Of a stretch of 34,472 nucleotides of DNA, positions 6,770 through 15,722 are shown piece after piece; positions within the stretch are counted from its first letter, which is position 1, and each line of letters opens with the position of its first letter. The position numbers and the translations under genes were made by a program. The notes beneath the pieces were generated by a model that made no database searches, was not told where the DNA came from, and saw only the letters and a program-made list of their open reading frames with translations. This stretch comes from Pseudomonadota bacterium (GTDB taxonomy: Bacteria; Pseudomonadota; Gammaproteobacteria; Burkholderiales; Rhodocyclaceae): assembly GCA_029780075.1 (NCBI GenBank), contig JAKOZI010000208.1, positions 1 to 34,472 on the forward strand. Reading direction: 5' to 3'.

Positions 6770-8770
6770 TCAGGCGTTTTGCACCAGCGACGCGGCGGCA
6801 GATGAGGCGGGTGAACCGGCACGTGCCTTGATCCGGTAGCGGCGGTCGCTGATGGCCAGTAGCCCGCCGAAGGCCATCAACACGCAGCCGCCCCAGATCC
6901 AGTCGACGAAAGGCTTGTGATAGACGCGCACTGCCCACGCGGCATCCGGCCTGGCTTTGTCGATCGGCTCTCCAAGCGAGACATAGACGTCTCCCAGCAA
7001 GCCGCTATCGATCGCGGCTTCGGTCATCGGCATCGCAGAAGCGACGTAGAAACGCTTCTCCGGGAACATCTTGCGCAGCACCCGGCCGTCCCTGATCAGG
7101 TCGATGTCACCGAGCAGGGCCCGGTAGTTGGGTCCCTGCTGCGGCCGTACGCCGTTGAAGCGGAAAGTGTAGTTGCCGACGCTGACCGTGTCGCCAACCT
7201 CCATCCGGACGTCCTTCTCGGCCTGATACGCACCGACCATCGTGACCCCGACGATGAACACGGCGATACCGATATGCGCCAGGTGCATGCCGAAAAAACT
7301 GCGCGGTTGCCGCAGCGCCGCAGCGCTGAACGACTGCCCTGCACGCGTTGATTGCACGCGTTCGAGGAAATTCAGCAGCGCGCTGAGTACGATCCATGCT
7401 GCCAGCAACAGGCTCAACGCCACCAGTGGTTTCCACTGACCATAAACGAACGGGGTGCTGATGCCTACCAGGGCGGCGGCCAGGAATGCCCAGCGCAGCG
7501 TGCGTGCGAGTTCGCCGACGCTGGCATGCTTCCAGCGTGCAAAAGGCGCCACACCGATCAGAAAAGCCGCCGGCAACATCAGCGGTACGAAGACGGTGTC
7601 GAAGTAGGGCGGTCCTACCGACAGCTTGCCGGCGCCGAGGGCATCGACCAGCAGCGGATAGAGCGTGCCCAGCAATACCGACGCGCAGGCGACAACCAGC
7701 AGCACGTTGTTGGTGAGCAGCAAGGACTCGCGCGAGAGCAGGCCAAAGCGGCCGCCGAGACCAACTCTGGGCGCGCGCCAGGCAAACAGGGCCAGTGAAC
7801 TGCCGATCACCGTTCCCAGGAACAGGAGAATGAAGATGCCTCGCCGCGGATCGGTGGCGAAGGCGTGCACCGAAGTCAGCACGCCGGAGCGGACCAGGAA
7901 GGTACCGAGCAGCGACAGCGAAAACGCCGAGATCGCCAGCAGCACCGTCCAGTTCTTGAAACTGCCGCGCTTTTCGGTGACCGCCAGCGAATGCACCAGC
8001 GCCGTGCCGACCAGCCAGGGCATGAACGAAGCATTTTCGACCGGGTCCCAGAACCACCAGCCGCCCCAGCCGAGTTCGTAATAGGCCCACCATGATCCGA
8101 GGGCGATGCCCAGGGTCAGGAAGATCCATGCCGCGGTGGTCCAGGGTCGCGACCAGCGCGCCCAGGCGGCGTCGAGCTGTCCGGAGAGCAGCGCGGCGAT
8201 GGCGAAAGCGAACGCCACGGAGAATCCGACATAGCCCATGTACAACATTGGCGGGTGAATGATCAGCCCGGGATCCTGCAGCAGCGGGTTCAGGTCGCGC
8301 CCCTCTTCGGCGCCTGGCAGCAGTCGTTCGAAGGGGTTCGAGGTCACCAGGATGAACAGCAGGAAGCCGGCGCTGACCAGTCCGAGCACGCCGAGCACGC
8401 GCGCGACCAGGTGTTCGGGGAGTTGCTTCGAGCGCACGGCAACCGCCAGCGTCCACAGCGCCAACATCACTACCCACAGCAGCAGCGAGCCTTCGTGTCC
8501 GCCCCAGACCGCAGCGACGCGGTACTCGAGCGGCAGCAGCGTGTTCGAATGTTGCGCCACGTAAAGCACCGAAAAGTCATTGTCGATGAAGGACAGGATC
8601 AGGCAGGCGAAGGCCACCGCCAGCAGCAGCGCCTGCGCCACCGCCGCCGGACGGGCGAGCACTATCCATGGCTGCCGGCCGCGGTGGGCGCCGAGCAGCG
8701 GCAAGGTACCCTGTATCAGGGCGACGATGAGCGCGACGATGAGCGCGAAGTTGCCGATTTCCGGGATCAT
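6770..8770 (-). CDS. ccmF: Heme lyase core subunit CcmF
   Basis: The 666-residue polytopic membrane protein has the CcmF/CcsA signature: the tryptophan-rich WWD motif (GWGGWWFWDPVENASFMPWL, near residues 230-250), followed by HSLAVTEKRGSFKNWT. Early conserved blocks (EYRVAAVWGGHEGSLLLWV) and about 14-15 predicted membrane segments are present, with a large C-terminal periplasmic loop from about 500. CcmF takes heme from holo-CcmE and, with CcmH and CcmI, ligates it to apocytochrome c. Length matches family norms (640-670). The ATG at 8768-8770 is 15 bases after the ccmE stop. Confidence 0.95.
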   Translation of the reverse strand: MIPEIGNFALIVALIVALIQGTLPLLGAHRGRQPWIVLARPAAVAQALLLAVAFACLILSFIDNDFSVLYVAQHSNTLLPLEYRVAAVWGGHEGSLLLWVVMLALWTLAVAVRSKQLPEHLVARVLGVLGLVSAGFLLFILVTSNPFERLLPGAEEGRDLNPLLQDPGLIIHPPMLYMGYVGFSVAFAFAIAALLSGQLDAAWARWSRPWTTAAWIFLTLGIALGSWWAYYELGWGGWWFWDPVENASFMPWLVGTALVHSLAVTEKRGSFKNWTVLLAISAFSLSLLGTFLVRSGVLTSVHAFATDPRRGIFILLFLGTVIGSSLALFAWRAPRVGLGGRFGLLSRESLLLTNNVLLVVACASVLLGTLYPLLVDALGAGKLSVGPPYFDTVFVPLMLPAAFLIGVAPFARWKHASVGELARTLRWAFLAAALVGISTPFVYGQWKPLVALSLLLAAWIVLSALLNFLERVQSTRAGQSFSAAALRQPRSFFGMHLAHIGIAVFIVGVTMVGAYQAEKDVRMEVGDTVSVGNYTFRFNGVRPQQGPNYRALLGDIDLIRDGRVLRKMFPEKRFYVASAMPMTEAAIDSGLLGDVYVSLGEPIDKARPDAAWAVRVYHKPFVDWIWGGCVLMAFGGLLAISDRRYRIKARAGSPASSAAASLVQNA

Positions 8771-8785
8771 GAGTTGTTGTCCGCG

Positions 8786-9265
8786 TTACGGTCTGATGGT
8801 TCTGGTGGCCGCTTCGGCTGCCGCCCGGTTTGCCGCGGCGCGCTCGTGTGCGTCGCCGACCGCTTTGGCAGCCTCCGGCGGCATGTAGTTCTCGTCGTGT
8901 TTGGCAAGCACTTCAGTGGCGGCGAACACCCCGTCGTCACCGATCCTGCCCTGCGCGACAACCCCTTTGCCCTCGCGGAAGAGGTCCGGCAGGATTCCCT
9001 TATAAACAACGGGCATGTCCTGGTCGGTGTCGGTGACGACGAAGCGCATGCTGATACCGTCGGGCAGGCGTTGCAGCGAGCCTTCGCGGACCATGCCACC
9101 GATGCGGAAACTCTTGCCCTTGGGGGCTTCGCCAGCGGCCACCTGAGTGGGTGAAAAGAAGAACACCAGGTTGCTCTGGAAGGCGTTGAGCACCAGCGTG
9201 GCAACCATGCCGAGGATCGCCAGGCCGCCGAGGATCAACGCGATGCGTTTGTGACGTGGTTTCAA
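8786..9265 (-). CDS. ccmE: Heme chaperone CcmE
   Basis: The 159-residue protein has an N-terminal membrane anchor (about 7-28), an OB-fold periplasmic domain and the covalent heme-binding motif [12 protein letters not shown]. In that motif H123 is the attachment histidine and Y127 the axial ligand. It carries heme from CcmC to CcmF. The start appears to be TTG (plus-strand 9263-9265), overlapping the ccmD stop as TTGA and preceded by GGAG at good spacing. No nearby ATG would keep the membrane anchor. The alanine-rich tail after residue 132 is variable in the family. Confidence 0.93.
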   Translation of the reverse strand: MKPRHKRIALILGGLAILGMVATLVLNAFQSNLVFFFSPTQVAAGEAPKGKSFRIGGMVREGSLQRLPDGISMRFVVTDTDQDMPVVYKGILPDLFREGKGVVAQGRIGDDGVFAATEVLAKHDENYMPPEAAKAVGDAHERAAANRAAAEAATRTIRP

Positions 9266-9498
9266 TTCCTGCTCCTGCCGGGATTCCCGTGAAAGTCGCT
9301 GTCGCGCTTCGCAATGCGCCTGCTGTCCGAGATCTCGGCAGAGTACTGCCGCCTGAGGCGGGCGATGAGTTGCTTCCGACCATGCCGCAGCAGGATCGGT
9401 TCCGCCAGCATCAGCAGTGCCATCACGATGAACGATCCCCAGACGTAGAGGCCATGGCGGCCCATGGCCAGAAACTCGGCAAGGCTGTTCCAGTGCAT
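9262..9498 (-). CDS. ccmD: Small membrane protein CcmD
   Basis: This small gene encodes 78 residues with the CcmD pattern: an aromatic N-terminus ending [15 protein letters not shown], one membrane helix (about 19-37) and a basic cytoplasmic tail with coiled-coil character ([15 protein letters not shown]). CcmD helps release holo-CcmE from the CcmABC complex. The ATG at 9496-9498 follows the ccmC stop by four bases and removes an N-terminal extension that is only the ccmC 3' end read in another frame. Its stop overlaps the TTG start of ccmE. Confidence 0.88.
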   Translation of the reverse strand: MHWNSLAEFLAMGRHGLYVWGSFIVMALLMLAEPILLRHGRKQLIARLRRQYSAEISDSRRIAKRDSDFHGNPGRSRN

Positions 9499-9502
9499 GC
9501 GT

Positions 9503-10252
9503 TTACTCCGGGTCGATGAGCAGGGCGTGTACCCAGTCGGTGTGCCGCTCACGTTCGAGCATGATCATGCGCACGCGCATCAGGGCGATAGCGATGCTGT
9601 ACATCCAGCACGCCAGGGTGCATAGCAGCATCCCCCAGAGCATCATCGTCGCCATGCTTGGCGATCGGGTCAGGCTGACCGACGCTCCCTGATGCAGGGT
9701 GTTCCACCATTTCACCGAAAAATAGATGATCGGAATGTTTACCACCCCGACCAGCGCGAGGATCGCTCCAGCCTTGTCGGCTCGGCGAGGATCGTCGATC
9801 GCCGCCTGCAGGGCGATGAAGCCGATGTAGAGGAAAAGCAGGATCAATTCCGATGTCAGGCGCGCATCCCACACCCACCAGGTACCCCACATCGGTTTGC
9901 CCCACAGCGCGCCGGTCCATAAGGAGAGGAAAGCGAAAAGCGCACCGGTGGGTGCCAGTGCCGAGGCCATCATCCCTGACAGGCGAGTGTTGAAAGCCAG
10001 CCCGGTAGCAGCCCAGAAAGCCATCACCAGGTAAATGAACATCGACATCCACGCTGCCGGGACATGCAGAAAGATGATCCGATAACCTTCCCCCTGCTGC
10101 TCGTCGATCGGTGCCAGCAGGAAACCGACCGTCAGCCCGGCGACGCCGAAGATTGCTGCCAGTGTCCAGAACCAGGGTATCAGTTTGCCCGCGAGCGGGT
10201 AGAAGGTCTGCGGGCTGGCGTACCTGAACCAGTTGATTAGGCGATTGCTCAT
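9503..10252 (-). CDS. ccmC: Heme-handling membrane protein CcmC
   Basis: The 249-residue polytopic protein carries the CcmC signature WGTWWVWDARLT at 122-133 (WWD domain), the conserved heme-ligand histidine in FLHVPAAW (H63), and a second one in KWWNTLHQGAS (about 185). Six membrane segments are evident. CcmC attaches heme to CcmE in the periplasm. The gene abuts ccmB with no intervening bases and precedes ccmD by four bases. Length and motifs match the family throughout. Confidence 0.95.
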   Translation of the reverse strand: MSNRLINWFRYASPQTFYPLAGKLIPWFWTLAAIFGVAGLTVGFLLAPIDEQQGEGYRIIFLHVPAAWMSMFIYLVMAFWAATGLAFNTRLSGMMASALAPTGALFAFLSLWTGALWGKPMWGTWWVWDARLTSELILLFLYIGFIALQAAIDDPRRADKAGAILALVGVVNIPIIYFSVKWWNTLHQGASVSLTRSPSMATMMLWGMLLCTLACWMYSIAIALMRVRMIMLERERHTDWVHALLIDPE

Positions 10253-10921
10253 CTATTCCAGGGCAATTCTCAAGGCCGCGGCAGTGGGCCACGGCGCAAA
10301 AAACACGCCGCCCAGCGCCAGCGCGCCAAGCAGCGACAGATGGGCCTGCGCGCCGAGTCCGGTCACCGTCGCGTCGACCGCACCGGCGCCGAAAATCAGC
10401 ACCGGGATGTACAGCGGCAGCACCAGTAGCGACAGCAGCACGCCGCCGCCGCGTACGCCGAGGGTCAGCGCCGCGCCGATTGCGCCAATGCCCGACAGGG
10501 CTGGTGTGCCGATCAGCAGGGACAGGGTCAGCACTGCCAGCGCATCTCCGGCCAGATCGAACTGGATCCCCAGTACCGGTGCCAGTACCACCAGTGGCAG
10601 ACCAGCGACCAGCCAGTGCGCTACGATCTTGCCGATCACGATCAGGCCCAGTGGTTGCGGCGCCAGCGCCAGTTGTTCCAGCGTGCCGTCGCGGTGGTCG
10701 TCGGCAAATAGCCGCGGCAGCGAAAGCATCGTTGCCAGCAGCGCGGCAACCCACAACACACCGGGCGCCAGCTTGCGCAACTGGTCCGGTTCCGGACCAA
10801 CGCCGAGTGGGAAAAGGCTGACGACAATGATGAAAAAGAACATCGCGGCAACGATGTCGGCCTGTCGTCTCATCGCCAGTCGCAGGTCGCGACTGATGAC
10901 CGAGCAGATCAATTTTAGCAT
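10253..10921 (-). CDS. ccmB: CcmB, membrane subunit of the CcmAB transporter
   Basis: The 222-residue protein has six predicted membrane helices and the conserved CcmB blocks: RDLRLAMRRQADI near the start, FFFIIVVSLFPLGVGPEP, RLFADDHRDGTLEQL, and LPLYIPVLIFGAGA. With CcmA it forms the ATPase that drives release of holo-CcmE. The ATG at 10919-10921 is used; a TTG one codon earlier is also in frame. The start lies a few bases past the ccmA stop with no strong ribosome binding site, so translational coupling to ccmA is likely. Confidence 0.94.
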   Translation of the reverse strand: MLKLICSVISRDLRLAMRRQADIVAAMFFFIIVVSLFPLGVGPEPDQLRKLAPGVLWVAALLATMLSLPRLFADDHRDGTLEQLALAPQPLGLIVIGKIVAHWLVAGLPLVVLAPVLGIQFDLAGDALAVLTLSLLIGTPALSGIGAIGAALTLGVRGGGVLLSLLVLPLYIPVLIFGAGAVDATVTGLGAQAHLSLLGALALGGVFFAPWPTAAALRIALE

Positions 10922-10924
10922 CAA

Positions 10925-11566
10925 CTAGAGCGGGTTGTGCGCTGCATCATCGGTGCCCAGCCAGAGTTCACGCACGCTTCCGGCGGCCACTGCCACCGCC
11001 TGATGGGTGGTCAGGACAGCCAGACCGCCGCGCTGCAGGTGCGCACCGACCAGGCCGGCGACCAGTTCGACAGCCGCCGCGTCGAGCGCGACATAGGGTT
11101 CATCAAGCACCCACAGGGCACGCCTTTCATGCACCAGCCGTGCCAGTGCGGTGCGGCGCTTCTGACCCTGCGACAGATAGCGGCACGCCAGGTCCTCATG
11201 GCCACGGAGTCCGACCCGTTCCAGGGCATCGAGCGCCGCATGCTCATCGAGCGCTTCCTGGGCCATTGTGGTCGAGGCGACGACATTCTCGAGTGGCGTC
11301 AAGTCCTCCTTGATGGCGTTGTGGTGGCCGAGGTAGAACAGTTCGCTACGAAACTCCTCGCCAAGCTTGTCGATCGGCTGGCCACGCCAGCGTATTTCGC
11401 CGTTCGCCGGGGGCGTCAGCCCGCACAGCATGCGCAGAAGGCTGGTTTTCCCGGAACCGTTCCTGCCCTGCAGGGAAAGCATCTCACCGCCTTCCAGACG
11501 AAAGCTGACGCCGGCGAACAGGCGCCGCTCGCCGCGTACGCATTCCAGATTTGAAGCTTCAAGCAT
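10925..11566 (-). CDS. ccmA: CcmA, ATP-binding subunit of the cytochrome c maturation ABC complex
   Basis: The 213-residue ABC ATPase has Walker A GRNGSGKT (34-41), signature LSQGQKRR (131-138) and Walker B LWVLDEP (151-157), in the compact form typical of CcmA. The ATG at 11564-11566 begins the conserved MLEASNLEC..R.LF core; the open frame upstream is not conserved-looking. It is the first gene of ccmABCDEFGHI. The promoter region is shared with the divergent hyp operon and includes an FNR/ANR-type box about 75 bases upstream. ATP hydrolysis by CcmA powers release of heme-loaded CcmE. Confidence 0.94.
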   Translation of the reverse strand: MLEASNLECVRGERRLFAGVSFRLEGGEMLSLQGRNGSGKTSLLRMLCGLTPPANGEIRWRGQPIDKLGEEFRSELFYLGHHNAIKEDLTPLENVVASTTMAQEALDEHAALDALERVGLRGHEDLACRYLSQGQKRRTALARLVHERRALWVLDEPYVALDAAAVELVAGLVGAHLQRGGLAVLTTHQAVAVAAGSVRELWLGTDDAAHNPL

Positions 11567-11636
11567 ACCGAGAGTGAGTCCGGAAATGGCCGAGGACGGC
11601 GAGGTGATATTGTGAAGGCGGGAGTTTAGCCCCGGA

Positions 11637-11650
11637 TTGATGGAAATCAA
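11637..11650. promoter_or_regulatory. Perfect FNR/ANR box between ccmA and hypA
   Basis: TTGAT-GGAA-ATCAA is an exact match to the FNR/ANR consensus TTGAT-N4-ATCAA and lies between the divergent ccmA and hypA genes. On the plus strand, weak -10 candidates (TAGTAT at 11669-11674 or TATGCT at 11672-11677) would put transcription start near 11683, so the box centre falls about 40 bases upstream, the usual class II activation position. On the minus strand a poor -10 candidate near 11607-11612 would place the box about 43 bases upstream for ccmA. The palindrome is seen; regulation of either or both operons is inferred. Confidence 0.7.
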
Positions 11651-11775
11651 AATCGATTCAAAGGCTTTTAGTATGCTGCGTGAAGATTCTCTGGCTCGAC
11701 TCGCGGGCTGGCTGGACGAAGATCCTCCGCCTTTGTCGCTCGACCCTTGCGCGCCGGAAGAGGTGAGGATCACGA

Positions 11776-12117
11776 ATGCATGAAATGTCGCTGGCCATGG
11801 GGGTCCTGCAGATCGTCGAGGACGCGGCGCGCGCGCAGCGCTTTAGGCGCGTCAGGTCGGTGCTCCTCGAAATCGGCGAACTGTCGATGGTCGAAGCCGA
11901 AGCCCTGCGTTTCTGTTTCGATGCCGTCAGCCGCGGTACGCTGGCCGAAGGCGCCGCCCTGAACGTAGTCGAGGTGGCAGGGCAGGGTTTATGCTTTAAT
12001 TGCAATATGACGGTGCCGCTCGCGGCTCTGTACGACCCCTGTCCAGCCTGCGGTGGCCACCCGGTTCAGGCAACCGGTGGTACCGAGATGCGGGTGAAGG
12101 AACTGGAAGTCGAATAA
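11776..12117 (+). CDS. hypA: Hydrogenase nickel-incorporation protein HypA
   Basis: The 113-residue product has the HypA layout: N-terminal MHEMSLAM with the Ni-binding His2, then [21 protein letters not shown], and a zinc-finger with C73, C76, C89 and C92 (CFNC and CPACGG). HypA works with HypB to deliver nickel to the large subunit of [NiFe] hydrogenase. It is the first gene of hypABFCDE. The start is fixed by the invariant MHE sequence. hypB follows after 17 bases. Confidence 0.95.
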   Translation: MHEMSLAMGVLQIVEDAARAQRFRRVRSVLLEIGELSMVEAEALRFCFDAVSRGTLAEGAALNVVEVAGQGLCFNCNMTVPLAALYDPCPACGGHPVQATGGTEMRVKELEVE

Positions 12118-12134
12118 CAATACAGGAGACAGCA

Positions 12135-13154
12135 ATGTGTACAACCTGCGGTTGTGGCACCGGGGAAACCCGGGTCGCCGGCAAGGCCGTGTCCGCGCCG
12201 GAGGATGCTCAGGCGGTCGATGCGGTGCGCGAACTGCCGCAACTGTCGGGCGAAGGCAGTGGGGATGGCGCTTCTGGAATTGCCCAAGGCGCCCACGCTG
12301 TCGATGCCCATCAGCACCCCGACAGTCGCCTGCAGGTCCATGTGCCTACGCATTCGCATGGCCATGGGTCCGAGCACGCGCACGCGCTGTCGGCCCTTCA
12401 GGAATCGACGACGCCGTCGCGAATGGTACAGATCGAGCGCGACATTCTGGCCAAGAACGATGGTTACGCGGCAGAAAACCGGCGTCGCCTCGAGGAGCTA
12501 GGGATCTTCGCGCTCAATCTGGTGTCCAGTCCCGGCTCGGGAAAAACCAGTCTGCTTTGCCGCACCATCGAGGCCCTGAAAACGCAACTCCCGATCGTCG
12601 TCATCGAGGGAGACCAGCAGACCAGCCGCGACGCCGAGCGTATCCGTGCGACCGGCGTCGCTGCCGTGCAGATCAATACCGGCAAGGGCTGTCACCTCGA
12701 CGCGCATATGGTTGGCCACGCCCTGCACGATCTTGCTCCGGCCGATGATTCGCTGCTGCTGATCGAGAATGTCGGCAATCTCGTTTGTCCGGCGGCCTTT
12801 GATCTGGGCGAGGCGCACAAGGTGGTGATCCTTTCGGTTACCGAAGGGGAAGACAAGCCGCTCAAGTATCCCGGCATGTTTCATGCCGCCTCGCTGATGG
12901 TACTGAACAAGGTCGATCTCCTGCCCTACCTGTCCTTCGACAGTGCACTGGCGATCCGCTATGCTCTGCAGGTCAATCCGGCGCTGCAGGTGATCCCGCT
13001 GTCGGCGACTACCGGCGAGGGTTTCGAACAGTGGTTGGCCTGGCTGCGGGCAGGCTGCGCCGCGAGTCAGGAGAAGAAAGCCGCAATGGTGGCGTCGCTG
13101 CGACAACGCATCGCCGAGCTTGAAGCGCAGCTTGCCGCGGTTTCTGGAGCCTGA
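12135..13154 (+). CDS. hypB: Hydrogenase nickel-incorporation GTPase HypB
   Basis: The 339-residue protein begins MCTTCGCG, the high-affinity nickel motif of HypB. A spacer follows with a modest histidine-rich stretch (about 58-85, including [13 protein letters not shown]) that may store nickel. The G domain starts near residue 100 with P-loop SSPGSGKT (132-139), then [17 protein letters not shown] and NKVDLLP. HypB hydrolyses GTP during nickel insertion. The ATG at 12135 has AGGAG six bases upstream; longer in-frame starts would break the MCTTCGCG N-terminus. It is larger than minimal HypB proteins because of the N-terminal spacer. Confidence 0.95.
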   Translation: MCTTCGCGTGETRVAGKAVSAPEDAQAVDAVRELPQLSGEGSGDGASGIAQGAHAVDAHQHPDSRLQVHVPTHSHGHGSEHAHALSALQESTTPSRMVQIERDILAKNDGYAAENRRRLEELGIFALNLVSSPGSGKTSLLCRTIEALKTQLPIVVIEGDQQTSRDAERIRATGVAAVQINTGKGCHLDAHMVGHALHDLAPADDSLLLIENVGNLVCPAAFDLGEAHKVVILSVTEGEDKPLKYPGMFHAASLMVLNKVDLLPYLSFDSALAIRYALQVNPALQVIPLSATTGEGFEQWLAWLRAGCAASQEKKAAMVASLRQRIAELEAQLAAVSGA

Positions 13155-13155
13155 C

Positions 13156-15456
13156 ATGTCCGAGCGTATGATCTGTCGGAACATCCGTGTCAGCGGAGTT
13201 GTGCAGGGCGTGGGCTTTCGCCCCTTCGTGTGGCGGCTGGCCCGGGAACTTGGTCTTGCCGGCTGGGTGCGCAATGACTCGCGCGGTGTCGAAATCGAGG
13301 TCCACGGCGCAGCGGCGCAGGTCAAGCATCTCATCGAACGTCTGGAGCAGGACGCGCCGCCGTTGGCGCGCGTGAATTCGGTGACCGCTCGCGAGGTTGC
13401 CGCAGCGCATAACGGACAGGGTTTCGTGATCATCGATAGCCGTAGTGGCCGGGCAGCGACGATGATCGGACACGACACCACGGTGTGCCGCGACTGTCTG
13501 ATGGAGATGTTCGACCCTGGCAGCCGTCGCTGGCGTTACGCATTCACCAATTGCACCAATTGCGGACCACGCTACACCATCAGCCGTGGCTTGCCCTATG
13601 ACCGGGTACGCACCAGCCTGCGGCCCTTTCCGATGTGTACCCGTTGTCAGGGTGAATATCGACGACCTGACGACCGGCGTTTTCATGCCGAGGCCAACTG
13701 CTGCCCCAAGTGCGGGCCGCAACTGTTCCTGCTCGATGGGGAAGGTCATCGGTTGCCCGACGACGCAGTCGCCGGTGCGGTTGACCTGCTGCGCGCGGGC
13801 AATATTGTCGCCATCAAGGGACTCGGCGGTTTCCACCTGGCGTGTGACGCCCGCAATGCGGTCGCCGTCGCGCGGCTGCGTGAGCGCAAGCAGCGTGATG
13901 AAAAGCCCTTTGTCGTGATGGTCGCCAACGCGCCATCGGCCGCAGCGTTTGTCCAGATGGGCATCGGCGAACCGGGATTGTTGACCTTGCCGACGCGTCC
14001 GGCGATCCTGCTCAGGAAGCGCAGCCAGTGCGACGAAGCGTTGCCCGGTGTGGCTCCCGGGCTGGCGTGGCTTGGCGTCATGCTGCCGTATACGCCGCTG
14101 CAGTTCCTGCTTTTCCACGAAGCCGCAAAGCGCCCGGCGGGCGTCGGCTGGCTGGAAAGAGCACAGGATCTGGTGCTGGTAATGACCAGCGCCAACCCCG
14201 GTGGCGAACCCCTGGTGATCGGTAACAGTGAAGCGTTACTGCGTCTGTACGGTCTCGCCGACGCCTTTCTGATGCACGACCGCGACATCGTGACCCGTTG
14301 TGACGACAGTGTTGCACGCATTACCACCGGCGGCTTGCAGTTCATCCGTCGCGCCCGCGGCTACACGCCACGGGCGATCAAGTTGCCGCTCTCCGGCCCT
14401 TCGGTACTGGCCGTCGGCGGTTGGTTCAAGAATACCGTCTGTGTCACACGTGGTGATGAGGCTTTCGTTTCGCAGCACATCGGTGATCTCGACAACGCTG
14501 CGGTTTGCGATTTCCTGGATGAGACGGTGGCGCAAATGGTGAAGCTGCTTGGCGTTGAGCCGACGATCGTGGCGCACGACCTGCACCCGGATTTCTACTC
14601 GACACGTTTCGCTGCCGAGTTTGCCCAGCAACGGTGTTTGCCGCTGCTCGGCGTGCAGCACCACCACGCGCACGCCGCGGCGGTACTCGCCGAACACGGT
14701 ATGCAAGGCAGCACGCTGGCCTTGTCGCTTGATGGCGTGGGGACCGGCAGCGACGGCGCAGCCTGGGGTGGCGAGTTGTTGAGCGTGGATGGCGCGCGCT
14801 TCGAGCGTCTTGGGCACGTGGAGCCGCTAGCCCTGCCGGGCGGCGATCGCGCGGCCAACGAACCCTGGCGGATGGCGGCGGCGGCTTTGCACCGAATCGG
14901 CCGGACGAGCGAGATCAGCGAACGTTTTGCGAGTCAGGCGGCGGCGTCGGCGGTGACGCAGATGCTGTCAGCCGATATCCATTGCCCACCGACGTCGAGC
15001 ATGGGGAGGATGTTCGATGCGGCTGCCGGCCTGCTCGGGATCAAGGCGGTGATGGCTTACGAAGGACAGGCAGCGATGTTGATGGAAGGGCTGGCACAGC
15101 GCTACGGCGATATCCTGCCACTCGATCAGGGCTGGCGTATCGAACAGGGCCGCCTTGATCTATTGCCGCTGCTGGCGGTTCTCGCCGATGAGAAAAACGC
15201 CGAACGCGGCGCGGCGCTGTTTCATGCCACGGTGGTGGCCGCCATTGCCGACTGGGTACGCGCACTTGCTCCCGGCGCCAGGGCCGTCGTCGGCAGTGGT
15301 GGGTGTTTCCTCAACCAGGTGCTGGTGCGTGGTCTGCGCGCTCGACTCGGCGCGCAAGGGGTGCAGATCATCGAGGCGCGGCAGGTCCCGCCCAACGATG
15401 GCGGGCTGTCGGTGGGGCAGGCCTGGGTCGCGCTGCAGCATCTGCTGGGCCGTTGA
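13156..15456 (+). CDS. hypF: Carbamoyltransferase HypF
   Basis: The 766-residue protein has all HypF domains in order. These are an acylphosphatase domain (about 5-95, VQGVGFRPFVWRLA), paired zinc fingers (about 110-200, CRDC, CTNCGPRYT, CTRCQGEY, CCPKCG), a YrdC-like domain (about 205-390), and a Kae1-like domain with HHHAHAAAVLAEHG near 502-515 and GGCFLNQVL near the end. HypF makes thiocarbamate from carbamoyl phosphate and transfers it to HypE, giving the cyanide ligands of the [NiFe] centre. The start ATG follows the hypB stop by one base, with GGAG inside the hypB 3' end. Length is typical. Confidence 0.96.
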   Translation: MSERMICRNIRVSGVVQGVGFRPFVWRLARELGLAGWVRNDSRGVEIEVHGAAAQVKHLIERLEQDAPPLARVNSVTAREVAAAHNGQGFVIIDSRSGRAATMIGHDTTVCRDCLMEMFDPGSRRWRYAFTNCTNCGPRYTISRGLPYDRVRTSLRPFPMCTRCQGEYRRPDDRRFHAEANCCPKCGPQLFLLDGEGHRLPDDAVAGAVDLLRAGNIVAIKGLGGFHLACDARNAVAVARLRERKQRDEKPFVVMVANAPSAAAFVQMGIGEPGLLTLPTRPAILLRKRSQCDEALPGVAPGLAWLGVMLPYTPLQFLLFHEAAKRPAGVGWLERAQDLVLVMTSANPGGEPLVIGNSEALLRLYGLADAFLMHDRDIVTRCDDSVARITTGGLQFIRRARGYTPRAIKLPLSGPSVLAVGGWFKNTVCVTRGDEAFVSQHIGDLDNAAVCDFLDETVAQMVKLLGVEPTIVAHDLHPDFYSTRFAAEFAQQRCLPLLGVQHHHAHAAAVLAEHGMQGSTLALSLDGVGTGSDGAAWGGELLSVDGARFERLGHVEPLALPGGDRAANEPWRMAAAALHRIGRTSEISERFASQAAASAVTQMLSADIHCPPTSSMGRMFDAAAGLLGIKAVMAYEGQAAMLMEGLAQRYGDILPLDQGWRIEQGRLDLLPLLAVLADEKNAERGAALFHATVVAAIADWVRALAPGARAVVGSGGCFLNQVLVRGLRARLGAQGVQIIEARQVPPNDGGLSVGQAWVALQHLLGR

Positions 15457-15469
15457 GGGAGCCCTGGCG

Positions 15470-15718
15470 ATGTGTCTCGCACTGCCATGCCGCATCGTTG
15501 CACTGCTGCCCGGCGAACAGGCGATGATCGACGTTGCTGGCGTCGGCAAGCAAATCTCGCTGGCACTCGTGGAAGACGTCGCCCTCGGCGACTATGTCAT
15601 CGTGCACGTCGGCTACGCCTTGAGCCGGCTCGATCCGGAGGAGGCCGCCAGGACGCTGGCGTTGTTTGCCGAACTCGGCGCGGCCGCCCTCGGGGAAACA
15701 CCCGGTGCGGCTGCCTGA
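15470..15718 (+). CDS. hypC: Hydrogenase maturation chaperone HypC
   Basis: The 82-residue product starts MCLALP, with the invariant Cys2 that coordinates iron with HypD. It continues with the family pattern of a small beta-barrel (ISLALVEDVALGDYVIVHVGYALSRLD) and a helical tail (PEEAARTLALFAEL). HypC shuttles the Fe(CN)2CO unit from the HypD complex to the hydrogenase large subunit. It lies 13 bases after hypF and four bases before the chosen hypD start. The start is fixed by the need for Cys2. Confidence 0.95.
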   Translation: MCLALPCRIVALLPGEQAMIDVAGVGKQISLALVEDVALGDYVIVHVGYALSRLDPEEAARTLALFAELGAAALGETPGAAA

Positions 15719-15722
15719 GGCC

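Noticed and set aside
11640..11783. A 47-codon open frame upstream of and overlapping hypA (starts at 11640 or 11673)
   Set aside because: Its start lies inside the FNR box, the predicted hyp transcription start would fall after both possible ATGs, there is no clear ribosome binding site and no recognised family. It is better explained as control region and leader.
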